The position numbers were made by a program, and so were the translations under genes. From positions 6,621 through 70,620 of the forward strand of contig CAZCJL010000021.1 of assembly GCA_964498785.1 (NCBI GenBank): a DNA stretch of 64,000 nucleotides, in the 5' to 3' direction. Positions 16,698 through 25,272 of the stretch are shown piece after piece. Numbering within the stretch: the stretch's first letter is position 1; each line of letters opens with the position of its first letter. Source of the stretch: Mariaggregatimicrobium sp964498785 (GTDB lineage: Bacteria; Zhuqueibacterota; Zhuqueibacteria; Thermofontimicrobiales; Thiofontviventaceae). The notes under the pieces are model-generated. The model saw nothing but the letters and a program-made list of their open reading frames with translations, did not search any database and was not told where the DNA came from.

Positions 16698-18836
16698 ATG
16701 GCGGAATCTACTGACAAAACGATTATACGATTGAGGGTAGCCGAATCGATGGCAAAAGATGTTGGCCGCGGGATTGCGCGCATCGACCCTGTTGATATGA
16801 AGGCAATAAATGCCAGCGTTGGTGATATTGTTGAGATTGCCGGAAAAAGAAAAACAGTTGCCAAACTGATGCCCACGTATTCTGAATATCGGGAAAAAGG
16901 TTTAATCCAAATCGACGGCCTGATTCGAGAAAATGCCAAAGTGGGGCTGGATGAGCGCGTCGGAATCAAAAAAATCGAATCCCAACCGGCGACTAAAATA
17001 ATACTGGATCCGCTGTCCATTATTTCCGGTAGTTTACGAGAAAGCCGTTATATTGGTCGATTAATTGAGGGATTACCATTACAAAAGGGCGACCGCATCC
17101 GGGCGAATTTAATCGGTTCCCGGTCCCAGGATTTTACTGTCATTGATACGAATCCGGGAGGAGTGGTGATGGTTCAGCCGTCCTCTCTTATTCAGATTAA
17201 ATCCAGAGATGAACAGAAGAAAGCTGGTCAAAAGATATCTTATGAAGATATTGGCGGTCTTCACAAAGAGATTCAACGAATCCGCGAAATGATTGAGCTT
17301 CCGCTAAAATATCCTCAAATTTTCCAACGGCTGGGAATTGACCCGCCAAAAGGAGTGCTGTTACTGGGGCCACCGGGAACCGGAAAAACGCTAATTGCCA
17401 GGGCGGTTGCAAACGAAACAGAAGCCTCATTTTTTGCGATCAATGGTCCGGAAGTGATTCATAAGTTTTACGGTGAAAGTGAAGCAAAACTACGCAGCAT
17501 TTTTGAACAGGCAAATAAACAAGCGCCGAGCATCATTTTTCTCGACGAAATTGATGCGATATCACCAAAACGTGAATCTGTGGTTGGTGATGTTGAAAAA
17601 AGAGTTGTGGCTCAATTATTAGCTCTTATGGATGGACTTGCCAGCCGGGGACAGATTATCGTAATTGGCGCGACAAATATTCCCAATGCAATAGACCCGG
17701 CACTGCGCCGCCCCGGACGGTTTGATAGGGAAATCACCATTGGTGTTCCCGATAAAAAGGGGAGAGAACAGGTTCTGGAAATTCATACTCGTGGTATGCC
17801 TCTGGCGGCAGATATTGATTTAAAAAGACTTGCCGAAATGACCCATGGCTTTGTCGGTGCAGATTTAGCAGCGCTATGCCGCGAATCGGCAATGAGCGCT
17901 TTGCGTACTATTTTCCCTAAAATCGATTTTGGTATGGATTCCATTCCCTATGAGACTATCCTGGAACTGGAAATAAACATGGACCACTTTTATGAGGCAA
18001 TGAAAGAGGTAGAACCCTCTGCCACCCGTGAGGTATCTGTAGAAGTACCGAATGTCCGTTGGGATCAGGTTGGAGGATTGCAGGACGTAAAACAAAAATT
18101 AATTGAAGCAATTGAGTGGCCGTTAAAATATGCGGAATTATTCGAAATTGCCAAAACGACTCCGCCGAAAGGAATTGTTTTACACGGACAACCGGGGACC
18201 GGGAAAACATTATTGGCTAAAGCAGTGGCCACAGAAAGCGAGGTGAATTTTATTTCCATCAAAGGGCCGGAATTATTATCGAAATGGGTTGGTGAAAGCG
18301 AAAAGGGCGTTCGGGAGCTTTTTAAAAAAGCACGCCAGGCGGCTCCGTGCATACTCTTTTTTGACGAAATTGACGCCATTGCACCGGTTCGAGGCAGTGG
18401 CGGCTCAGATTCGCATGTTACAGAAAGAGTTATTAGTCAATTGCTCACTGAATTGGACGGTATCGAGGGCTTAAAAAACGTTGTCGTGATTGCGGCAACA
18501 AACAGAATCGATATTATTGATGCGGCAGTATTACGACCGGGTCGATTTGATTTTTTGATCGAGCTTCCGGTGCCGGATCCTGAATCCAGAACAAAAATAT
18601 TCAATGTTCATTTGCATGATAAACCATTAGATAAAGATGTGAAGATTTCGAATTTGGTCAATGATACAGAAGGATTTGTAGGAGCAGACATCGAATCAAT
18701 TTGTCGATATGCTTCCATGCTGGCAATTCGTGATGTAGTGGAGTCGCAAAAAGGGGATCAATTTGATTTAGAAAAGCTTCGATTAACTATGAAACATTTT
18801 AAAATAGCGATTAACGATGCCGGTCAAAGGACTTAA
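16698..18836 (+). CDS. CDC48/p97-type double AAA+ ATPase
   Basis: A 712-residue protein with the full CDC48 layout: an N-terminal double-psi barrel and substrate-binding domain (about 1-180), then two AAA+ modules. D1 has Walker A GPPGTGKT at about 222, Walker B IIFLDEIDAI and arginine finger RRPGRFDRE. D2 has Walker A GQPGTGKT at about 496, Walker B ILFFDEIDAI and LRPGRFDFL. CDC48 unfolds or extracts proteins from complexes. It is universal in archaea and eukaryotes and sporadic in bacteria, where it often sits in gas-vesicle operons. The bacterial copies probably came from archaea, though this window cannot show that. Its place between two alpha-crystallin genes suggests a role in vesicle assembly quality control or disassembly. 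Confidence 0.93.
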   Translation: MAESTDKTIIRLRVAESMAKDVGRGIARIDPVDMKAINASVGDIVEIAGKRKTVAKLMPTYSEYREKGLIQIDGLIRENAKVGLDERVGIKKIESQPATKIILDPLSIISGSLRESRYIGRLIEGLPLQKGDRIRANLIGSRSQDFTVIDTNPGGVVMVQPSSLIQIKSRDEQKKAGQKISYEDIGGLHKEIQRIREMIELPLKYPQIFQRLGIDPPKGVLLLGPPGTGKTLIARAVANETEASFFAINGPEVIHKFYGESEAKLRSIFEQANKQAPSIIFLDEIDAISPKRESVVGDVEKRVVAQLLALMDGLASRGQIIVIGATNIPNAIDPALRRPGRFDREITIGVPDKKGREQVLEIHTRGMPLAADIDLKRLAEMTHGFVGADLAALCRESAMSALRTIFPKIDFGMDSIPYETILELEINMDHFYEAMKEVEPSATREVSVEVPNVRWDQVGGLQDVKQKLIEAIEWPLKYAELFEIAKTTPPKGIVLHGQPGTGKTLLAKAVATESEVNFISIKGPELLSKWVGESEKGVRELFKKARQAAPCILFFDEIDAIAPVRGSGGSDSHVTERVISQLLTELDGIEGLKNVVVIAATNRIDIIDAAVLRPGRFDFLIELPVPDPESRTKIFNVHLHDKPLDKDVKISNLVNDTEGFVGADIESICRYASMLAIRDVVESQKGDQFDLEKLRLTMKHFKIAINDAGQRT

Positions 18837-19302
18837 ACAGATAAAAACGCTTTCTTCAACTCGTCGAATTTCTGATAAAAATGGTCTCAATAAAATCAGT
18901 TCTTTAACAGTTATCAGGCACGTTCAAGCTCCTCCTGTAAAGAATCACCAGTCATATTCGCCAAAGACATGGGTTTTTATTGCAGAGCCAAAATTTGTGC
19001 GTTACCGGCAAAGTTTGCTTATCGAACGCTCTGAGGAACCTATGACTGAACTTTTCCAGGAAGCAGAAGCTGTTATTGTTATCGCTGAAATTCCGGGTGT
19101 TGCAGGAACAGACGATTTGAAATTAACGGTGGAAGGGGATATTTTAATTCTTGAAGCAATGGTCCGGGGGAAACAGGCCAATCGAAAATATTTTAAAGAA
19201 ATCATCATCCCATTTCAAATAAATGAACGAGATATTGTTTTTTCATTAAACAACGGACTATTTGAAATTAAGTTATTTCCCCTAACCAGGAGGCATAAAT
19301 GA
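18817..19302 (+). CDS. Second small heat-shock-like (alpha-crystallin) Gvp protein
   Basis: A 161-residue protein. Residues 1-65 are basic and low in recognisable structure, opening VKGLKQIKTLSSTRR. Residues about 68-155 form an alpha-crystallin-like domain: EEPMTELFQEAEAVIVIAEI, PGVAGTDDLKLTVEGDILIL, and the final IVFSLNNGLFEIKL, closely parallel to the C-terminal half of GvpH. It lacks the GvpH N-terminal signature. It overlaps the ATPase gene by 20 bases and the next gene by four (ATGA), so it is tightly coupled. A chaperone handing substrate to the CDC48 ATPase is a plausible but unproven role. Confidence 0.82.
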   Translation: MPVKGLKQIKTLSSTRRISDKNGLNKISSLTVIRHVQAPPVKNHQSYSPKTWVFIAEPKFVRYRQSLLIERSEEPMTELFQEAEAVIVIAEIPGVAGTDDLKLTVEGDILILEAMVRGKQANRKYFKEIIIPFQINERDIVFSLNNGLFEIKLFPLTRRHK

Positions 19303-19688
19303 GTTATATAAAAGTAATGGTCGTTGATGATAACGATGAAATACTTGATTTATTTAAAGATTTATTTCAAGAATTAAAATACCATGTGATGCTGGCACAT
19401 GATGGTAATGAGGCATTGCAATTATTCAAAAAAGAACAACCAGATGTAATTTTTCTGGATATTAGGATGCCTGGCCCGGATGGTATCGAAACACTTAAAA
19501 AATTAAAGCAAATTGATAATGGTAATAATGCAACAGTTGTGATGATAACAGGTTACGGTGATATTGAAACAGCCAGGCAGGCGATGCAATTGGGCGCTTA
19601 CGAGTATCTTACAAAACCAATTGATTTGAATGCAATCAAGTCGATCTGTGAAGAAGTTATAGAAGAAACGGTGGTTGTGAATGCCTGA
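19299..19688 (+). CDS. Receiver-only response regulator
   Basis: A 129-residue CheY-like receiver with no output domain. The acidic pocket is VDDND at about residue 8, the phospho-acceptor Asp is in IFLDIRMPGPDG at about 54, the conserved Thr is in MITGYGD and the Lys in YLTKPID. The GAYEYLTKPID segment resembles receivers of the NtrC group. It overlaps the previous gene by four bases and the next by eight, so it belongs to the gas-vesicle operon. No partner kinase lies next to it; two orphan-looking kinases are encoded at 44051 and 52848. It probably acts by protein contact, but its target is unknown. Confidence 0.88.
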   Translation: MSYIKVMVVDDNDEILDLFKDLFQELKYHVMLAHDGNEALQLFKKEQPDVIFLDIRMPGPDGIETLKKLKQIDNGNNATVVMITGYGDIETARQAMQLGAYEYLTKPIDLNAIKSICEEVIEETVVVNA

Positions 19689-20307
19689 TTTGATTTATGT
19701 GCCAATCGTTCATACAGAAGCAGATTTGGGTACTCTTGCCAAATCGTTCAAAAATGAATATACGAAAAAATATTCAAGGCAGCGTTATGAAAACCATGTT
19801 CAGACTATTCAGAGAATGTGGGATGAAATTAGTGTTTCATTATTAAAGATGGATCTGGAATGGCACAAAATACGGATATATCAGGATGGCCTTCCGGTAT
19901 GTGGAAAAGAAGCTGAAATTGTCACAGAATTAGCCGCGCAGGGAAGCCGAAATCATCAATTAGTATTATTACTGATTGAAAAAGGTGCTCATTTAGAGGG
20001 AACTGAAGACAAAAAATTGCTATTAGAGGAATATCAGCATTATCAGAATATTTTTAATGCCAAAAGTCCTGTTATAAAAAACAGGTTGCTACACAATTAT
20101 CAAAAGAAAAGCGAGAAATTGTTGTACCAGCGGGATCAATTTGTTGCGAAACAAATTACAAACACACTGCGAGCGGGTGAAACCGCAATCCTGTTTATGG
20201 GAATGCTCCATCATGTTGAACAATTTCTTGATAAAAAGATTCGTATTCAATACCTGATCCGCAGGCTTCCGTTGCATAAAAATGCTCGGTTAACAACTGT
20301 CGAGTAA
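19681..20307 (+). CDS. Uncharacterised protein at the end of the gas-vesicle operon
   Basis: A 208-residue soluble protein I do not recognise. The N-terminus (LIYVPIVHTEADLGTLA) looks like a beta strand followed by a helix. The middle is helical and charged. The C-terminal part, ITNTLRAGETAILFMGMLHH followed by VEQFL and IRIQYLIRRLPL, has a strand-turn with a conserved-looking MG-x-LHH motif. It overlaps the response-regulator gene by eight bases, so it is translated with it and may act on the same signal. It ends two bases before the convergent Nudix gene. Confidence 0.7.
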   Translation: MPDLIYVPIVHTEADLGTLAKSFKNEYTKKYSRQRYENHVQTIQRMWDEISVSLLKMDLEWHKIRIYQDGLPVCGKEAEIVTELAAQGSRNHQLVLLLIEKGAHLEGTEDKKLLLEEYQHYQNIFNAKSPVIKNRLLHNYQKKSEKLLYQRDQFVAKQITNTLRAGETAILFMGMLHHVEQFLDKKIRIQYLIRRLPLHKNARLTTVE

Positions 20308-20309
20308 AA

Positions 20310-20753
20310 TTATGGTTCAGTTTTTCTTTTCTGAAACGCTTTGTTTAAGATAATCTGAGTGGCTTCGGGAATATCGATAGATATTAATTCGTCATGCGAA
20401 AACCATCTGGCGTCTTTAGCGTCTGTATCAGCAGAAAGTTCACCATTTAGATAGATCGCCTCATAATCGACTAAAATATAGTGATATTGCACAGTTCCAT
20501 TTTCATCTTTCAGAATCAAATCCAAGACGTCAATCACCTCGCCAATAGTTACTTTGATATTACATTCTTCCATAATTTCGCGTGCACAGGCTTTTTTTAG
20601 TTCTTCGCCAAGTTCAACAAGGCCGCCAGGCAAAGCCCAGAGACCAGCGCTTGGATCTTTACTTCGCTGGATTAATAATACTTTCTCGTTTTTATTGAAT
20701 ACAACGGCGCCAACGCCAACCATCGGATAGTCCGGATATGCGCGTCCTTTCAT
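20310..20753 (-). CDS. Nudix hydrolase
   Basis: A 147-residue Nudix-fold pyrophosphohydrolase acting on a nucleoside diphosphate linked to another group; the exact substrate is unknown. The Nudix box GLVELGEELKKACAREIMEE starts at about residue 42 and fits GX5EX7REUXEEXGU except that the final Gly is replaced (ECNI). The preceding PGG in LWALPGGL is typical of the MutT/ADP-ribose pyrophosphatase group. Its start overlaps the stop of the Crp-like gene by four bases, so the two are co-transcribed. Confidence 0.87.
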   Translation of the reverse strand: MKGRAYPDYPMVGVGAVVFNKNEKVLLIQRSKDPSAGLWALPGGLVELGEELKKACAREIMEECNIKVTIGEVIDVLDLILKDENGTVQYHYILVDYEAIYLNGELSADTDAKDARWFSHDELISIDIPEATQIILNKAFQKRKTEP

Positions 20754-21427
20754 GAAAACATTCTCCGAAATTTTTTATAATCCGGAATGATTACTTTTCG
20801 ACCTTCCCGAATAATGAGTTTTTCGTCTTCTAAATATTTAAATACCCTGGAAATAGTTTCCCGGGATGTGCCCGACATATTCGCCATGTCTTGTTGGAGC
20901 GGAATACGCGGAATTTCCATAGTGTTCTGTTTTCCTTTACCTTGATCTTCCGCCAGCATTGACAGGGTGGAGGCTACCCGTCCCATTGCATCTTGTAGCG
21001 AAAGGCTTTTAATTTGCGTATCACTTCGCCTGATTCTGGCAGCCAACTCTTTTAACAAACCAATCGCGATTTGCGGATAATCTTCCATTAACTTTAAAAA
21101 ATCTCCCCTGCGTAGAATAAGTACTTGAGAATCTTCAACTGCGGTGACACTGGCAGACCGTGACTTCCCATCGAGCAAAGACATTTCACCAAAAAAGCCA
21201 CCACTCTCTAAAATGGATAAAATAACCTCCCGTCCGTCATCGCTCATGCGGGAAACCTTCACACGTCCCTTCTGAATAAGAAACATTGAATTACCCGGAT
21301 CTTCCTCAATTAAAATTATGCGATCCTTTTCATATTTTTTGCTGACACATAGATTACGGATTTGTTCAAGTTCTTCTTCATCTAATTGAGAAAAAATAGG
21401 CACTCGTTTAAGAAGTGACGTCTCCAT
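20750..21427 (-). CDS. Crp/Fnr-family transcriptional regulator
   Basis: A 225-residue regulator. The N-terminal cyclic-nucleotide-binding-like barrel spans about residues 10-125 (FLIQKGRVKVSRM, GGFFGEMSLLDGKSRSASV). The C-terminal helix-turn-helix is at about 170-215 (PLQQDMANMSGTSRETISRV, FKYLEDEKLI). There is a single N-terminal Cys, so no Fnr-type iron-sulfur cluster is expected. The GEMSLLDGKSRSA loop is close to the cAMP/cGMP-binding phosphate cassette, so a nucleotide ligand is possible. It could control neighbours in either direction; no palindromic Crp site was identified by eye. Confidence 0.9.
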   Translation of the reverse strand: METSLLKRVPIFSQLDEEELEQIRNLCVSKKYEKDRIILIEEDPGNSMFLIQKGRVKVSRMSDDGREVILSILESGGFFGEMSLLDGKSRSASVTAVEDSQVLILRRGDFLKLMEDYPQIAIGLLKELAARIRRSDTQIKSLSLQDAMGRVASTLSMLAEDQGKGKQNTMEIPRIPLQQDMANMSGTSRETISRVFKYLEDEKLIIREGRKVIIPDYKKFRRMFS

Positions 21428-21463
21428 AATTTTAAAGCCTCCCCTTTTTTTTTGATTAAACGC

Positions 21464-22093
21464 TTATCTTTTTTGTGATATTTCGTTTACCAATTCATAC
21501 ACCTTTTCCATTGCGTCATCAGCTTGTTTTTGTAAGATTCCTTTTCGATCTTTTGAAATCTGGTCAATATTTTCTAAATAAAAAGGTTTACCAATTTTAA
21601 CGGAAACTTTCACTGGTTTGGGGAACTTTGCTCCGGGAGGAAGAACTTGATCGGTTCCATAAATTGCAACTGGTACAATCGGACAATTTGCATGTTGGGC
21701 CAGGCGTACAAATCCTGTTCGAATACGGTGTTTTTTCCCTTCTATTCGTTTTCGGGTCCCTTCTGGCGCCATAAATAAAATTTCATCTTGTTTGAGGATA
21801 TTTACTGCACGATTGAAGGCCTCCTTATCAGAGGAATCTCGCACAACCGGGAAAATACTTACTGCTTGTAACCACCAACGAAGCAAGGGAACTTTGAATA
21901 ACGAATCTTTTGCCATTGTGTGAACACGGTGTTTTATACCTACAGAAAGCGCTACGATATCCATGTTGCTATTGTGGTTGAAAATGCCAATGAAGGGACC
22001 TTTGGGGGGATAATTTTCAAGACCGGTAACAGTTGCGCGTAAGTAAATTCGAGCTACAAATCTGAGAATAAAGGCAGAAATCCAATATATCAT
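21464..22093 (-). CDS. plsC: 1-acyl-sn-glycerol-3-phosphate acyltransferase (PlsC family)
   Basis: A 209-residue membrane-associated acyltransferase that adds the second acyl chain to lysophosphatidic acid in phospholipid synthesis. The catalytic HX4D motif is in GIFNHNSNMDIVALS at about residue 38. The glycerol-phosphate-binding motif is APEGTRKR near 110 and the late IVPVAIYGTDQ block is present. One N-terminal hydrophobic segment (residues 1-20) anchors the protein. The length and motif spacing are typical. It lies 36 bases downstream of no other gene in this direction, and 53 bases after nadD comes next. Confidence 0.88.
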   Translation of the reverse strand: MIYWISAFILRFVARIYLRATVTGLENYPPKGPFIGIFNHNSNMDIVALSVGIKHRVHTMAKDSLFKVPLLRWWLQAVSIFPVVRDSSDKEAFNRAVNILKQDEILFMAPEGTRKRIEGKKHRIRTGFVRLAQHANCPIVPVAIYGTDQVLPPGAKFPKPVKVSVKIGKPFYLENIDQISKDRKGILQKQADDAMEKVYELVNEISQKR

Positions 22094-22146
22094 TTATTCC
22101 TCATACGTATTAAATTTTTTTAAAATACAATATAAAAGTGTGAAAA

Positions 22147-22740
22147 TCAAGATTTATTTTTATAGAGATTATTTTCATAAATAAGAGTTTCAACGTGCGG
22201 TGGAATCATGTACTTGACAGATTGTCCGTTACGAATCCGACGCCGGATATCTGAGCTTGAAATAGCAATCAGCGGATTATCCATGATTTTCATTTTCGTA
22301 ACATATTCATTCGGCGCGTCTGCAATTATAGTTCCGGGGCGGCGGTAAACAACGACATGACACGCGTTCAGGATTTCGTCGGGTTTATACCAGCTTGAAA
22401 AATTCTCCAGATTATCTGCTCCGATGAGAAAAAATAAGTTTTCCCGGGATATTTTTAAAGTACGACGATAATGTAAAATCGTCTTTAGCGAGTATGAGAC
22501 GTTTTTATTTTTTAATTCAAAATCAGAAATATTAAATGAGGGATTTCCCTGAATAGACAACTGAAGCATTTGCCAGCGAATATCAGCGGGTGTGATTCTC
22601 TTATCTTGTTTATGAGGTGGAATAGCAGCCGGGATAAAGATAATTTTACGAAGATCTAATTCATCGCGAATCCATTCTGCTAATAGTAAATGTCCGATAT
22701 GAACAGGATCAAAGGTTCCCCCGTATAAACAAATTTTCAT
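22147..22740 (-). CDS. nadD: Nicotinate-nucleotide adenylyltransferase
   Basis: A 197-residue nucleotidyltransferase that joins ATP and nicotinate mononucleotide to make deamido-NAD. The signature GGTFDPVHIGHLLLAE at residue 6 holds the HXGH catalytic motif, and the C-terminal ISSSDIRRRIRNGQS at about 165 is the second nucleotide-binding motif. The length is typical of NadD. It is part of a string with bamD and plsC, all on the minus strand. Confidence 0.95.
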   Translation of the reverse strand: MKICLYGGTFDPVHIGHLLLAEWIRDELDLRKIIFIPAAIPPHKQDKRITPADIRWQMLQLSIQGNPSFNISDFELKNKNVSYSLKTILHYRRTLKISRENLFFLIGADNLENFSSWYKPDEILNACHVVVYRRPGTIIADAPNEYVTKMKIMDNPLIAISSSDIRRRIRNGQSVKYMIPPHVETLIYENNLYKNKS

Positions 22741-22756
22741 CTCACAATCCTTGGTG

Positions 22757-23530
22757 CTAGTTCTCCTTTATGTCGTTATTTGATTGTTTTTCAGCGAGTT
22801 CCTGGAGTGAAATCTTAACACCAGGTACTCGTTTGCCTTTCGGATATTTAGAAAGATAACGTTTGTATTCTGCCAGTGCTCGATCATACTCGCCTTCTTT
22901 TTTCAAGCACACTGCTAACCAGTATTGCGCTTCTTTTGCCCAACTTGTATCATAATAATTATTCACAACACTCTCATAATATAAAATAGCTGCATCGTAG
23001 TATGTCAATTTACGATAGAGTTCTCCGTTTTTGTATTCTTTCTTTGCCAGCTTTTCTCGACATCTCGTCATAATATCATTCGCTTCATCCTTATAATCAC
23101 CATCCGGGAATTCTTCCATAAAGTGTTGCAGCTTTTCTATCGCCTGCAATGTATATGTCTGATCCAGTGAATATTTGGGCGATAGCTTATAGTTCGACAG
23201 ACCGACTTTATATAATGCATCGTCCTTATAGGAGCTATTCGGGAACATACGCACTAATTTTTCATATTCAGCAATTGCCAAAATATATTCTTTTAATTTA
23301 AAATGACATTCTGCCAAATAATATTGGGCTTTATCGACGACATTGTGGCCAGGGAAATTTAATACAATAATTCGAAATTCAGTTTTTGCATCCAAATAGT
23401 CGCCATCGTCAAATTTTTTAATGGCATAGTTTATTCTTTCCTCCGCGGATAAGTCTTTTTTAGGACGGTTGCTTCCGCAAGAAATGATGATGATACCAGA
23501 TAGAAAAATTAAAAAGAATCGTTTTAACAT
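22757..23530 (-). CDS. bamD: Outer-membrane assembly lipoprotein BamD
   Basis: A 257-residue lipoprotein. The start is placed at MLKRFFLIFLSGIIIISCG, where the hydrophobic stretch ends in a lipobox with Cys at about residue 18; ten extra upstream codons would spoil the signal peptide. The mature part is built of TPR-like repeats (FDDGDYLDAKTEFRIIVLNF, AQYYLAECHFKLKEYILAI, QYWLAVCLKKEGEYDRALAE), as in BamD, which helps BamA insert beta-barrels into the outer membrane. It has five repeats, the usual number. Confidence 0.9.
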   Translation of the reverse strand: MLKRFFLIFLSGIIIISCGSNRPKKDLSAEERINYAIKKFDDGDYLDAKTEFRIIVLNFPGHNVVDKAQYYLAECHFKLKEYILAIAEYEKLVRMFPNSSYKDDALYKVGLSNYKLSPKYSLDQTYTLQAIEKLQHFMEEFPDGDYKDEANDIMTRCREKLAKKEYKNGELYRKLTYYDAAILYYESVVNNYYDTSWAKEAQYWLAVCLKKEGEYDRALAEYKRYLSKYPKGKRVPGVKISLQELAEKQSNNDIKEN

Positions 23531-23540
23531 GAAATAATCC

Positions 23541-24212
23541 TCATTTGCTTCTAAACGCATAAAACATATAAATAATAACTCCTGAAATCCCCATAATAAA
23601 AACCGGTTCTAAAACCTTTTTATAGCCGTTAAATTCAGGAACCGGTGCTAATGTAAATGAAATGTGCGTATTTTGGAGTTCGGAAATCGTTTTTCGGTCT
23701 ACATAATCTGAATACGAATCCGTACATTCTCCCATCCAAATGATTTTGCTATTATTCTTAAGACGTGAAAACTTTGTCCAAAGTTTTAGTATAAATTTTC
23801 GTTGAACAGGATTAGATTTCCAGAAGGTATCGTTACTTAAATAATTAACATTCAGTTTAATAATTTTATATTCAATAACAATGGAATTTTGATTTAATCC
23901 CGCACCAGAGTCGTTTAGTGTGGCAATCGAGTCACAGTGCATCTTTTGCAGAGATTTAATATACCAATTTTCTATAAACCATCCGTTTGCATTTTCAGGA
24001 TCAGCGTTTCGCACATAAATTGTTTTATCGTGGCATAAAATTCCGGAACTATCGATAGTTTCACTTACCACGTTCTCGGCAAGCAGGTTGAATATTTTAT
24101 AATTATCCATTTCCTCAACAGGTTCCTGGCCGATCACTGATCCGAAAAAAAATAGAACAGTTATAAAAAAATATGCCATATAAAGTTGGTTTTTCTGATA
24201 CGAAAACAACAT
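23541..24212 (-). CDS. Exported protein of unknown function with C-terminal membrane segment
   Basis: A 223-residue protein I do not recognise. The chosen ATG at 24212 gives a good signal peptide (MAYFFITVLFFFGSVIG) followed by a cleavage-like GQ. Longer frames upstream would overlap the barrel gene. The body is mixed alpha/beta with a possible SGILCHDKTIYVRN strand pair. A hydrophobic segment (PVFIMGISGVIIYMFYAF) lies three residues before the end, so the protein may be anchored in a membrane by its C-terminus. It lies between bamD and a PorV-like gene, which suggests an envelope role. Confidence 0.65.
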   Translation of the reverse strand: MLFSYQKNQLYMAYFFITVLFFFGSVIGQEPVEEMDNYKIFNLLAENVVSETIDSSGILCHDKTIYVRNADPENANGWFIENWYIKSLQKMHCDSIATLNDSGAGLNQNSIVIEYKIIKLNVNYLSNDTFWKSNPVQRKFILKLWTKFSRLKNNSKIIWMGECTDSYSDYVDRKTISELQNTHISFTLAPVPEFNGYKKVLEPVFIMGISGVIIYMFYAFRSK

Positions 24213-24243
24213 TTCATATACTCTTTTGCTTGTTTGAAGTTCC

Positions 24244-25272
24244 CTATAAATGAAACAGCAGCGAAAAGAAATGCCAGCGATTAAAGCTGTGTTCTTTTTC
24301 TTGATAAACAAACGAGTACTGGAGAGAATAATTATGATGACCAAACTCATTTTGTTTTTTGTGAAATAGCTTTGAATCGATTAAACCGACTCCAAATGAA
24401 TAATTATTATGCTTGGTATAATTTTCTTGAAAATATCCGCCTTGAATCGCTGCAATACCCCAGAAAGTTTGTTCAAAGCCGAAGTGCACTTCCCTGACGT
24501 TTTCTTTGTTTTCTTCTGTAAGATTGCGGACATCCAGAGAAAACGTGGCGCCGGAAAAAGGTCGGTAAGAAATTCCGATATTCATGGTTTCATCGAACAT
24601 TCGTTCCACCGGTGTTCTGTAATTTGGTAATTCTTTGGGAAAATCAATATACGATAGGCCGACATTTATATGTGGATTTGGTTTCATCAAAATCCCGTAG
24701 CCAAACCCAAATCCGCGTTCTAATCCATTTTCGGTTTCTTTATAATAAAATGTACCGCTAAATCCCATTGAAACTTTTGATGCCAACTCAATATGTGAAA
24801 AGACTGTATGCGAACTGTTATTCCATAAATCGTTGAAATTAAAAAACTCAACCTGCTGCCTGGCCAAAACGTTGTTTAATGACTCTTCTCCGAATATGAT
24901 CCCGACAGTTAAAAACTTTGCAGTGAAAATCGCCGACTTTATGAGCAGGGCGGAGGCATTTAGCAAATTCGCATTTTCGATCTTTTCGGTAAAATTATTA
25001 GAGTAATGTCTGGAAGACACAAGAGATGATATTGGATTTAGAAAAACCGTTAATCGATATTGTTTTTCCGTTTCATAGAGATTAAATGCTCCGGGATTAT
25101 AAAACACTGCTTCCAGGTCGTCTTCAACAGAAGTAAAAGCGCCTCCCATTGCCAGAGGTCGTTGTTTTACATTGCTCAACGTTCCAAAATAATGTGTTTG
25201 CGCATTACTTGCGTGAATATTAAACCAGAATAAAATGATTGTCAGAAAAAAAAAGACGGGGTAATTATTCAT
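24244..25272 (-). CDS. PorV/PorQ-like outer-membrane beta-barrel protein
   Basis: A 342-residue exported protein with an N-terminal signal peptide (FFFLTIILFWFNIHASNAQ). After it comes the PorV/PorQ (UPF0164-like) opening RPLAMGGAFTSVEDDLEAV with FYNPG. The remainder has alternating strands rich in aromatic residues (FGFGYGILM, VGLSYIDFP), as expected of a 14-strand FadL-like barrel. In FCB bacteria such proteins include the type IX secretion shuttle PorV. Its C-terminus is irregular. It starts eight bases inside the end of lnt, so it is co-transcribed with it. Confidence 0.75.
   Translation of the reverse strand: MNNYPVFFFLTIILFWFNIHASNAQTHYFGTLSNVKQRPLAMGGAFTSVEDDLEAVFYNPGAFNLYETEKQYRLTVFLNPISSLVSSRHYSNNFTEKIENANLLNASALLIKSAIFTAKFLTVGIIFGEESLNNVLARQQVEFFNFNDLWNNSSHTVFSHIELASKVSMGFSGTFYYKETENGLERGFGFGYGILMKPNPHINVGLSYIDFPKELPNYRTPVERMFDETMNIGISYRPFSGATFSLDVRNLTEENKENVREVHFGFEQTFWGIAAIQGGYFQENYTKHNNYSFGVGLIDSKLFHKKQNEFGHHNYSLQYSFVYQEKEHSFNRWHFFSLLFHL

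Noticed and set aside
23541..24350. Longer start for the exported unknown protein (from 24350)
   Set aside because: The extra residues overlap the PorV-like gene, carry no ribosome-binding site and spoil the clear signal peptide that begins near 24212.
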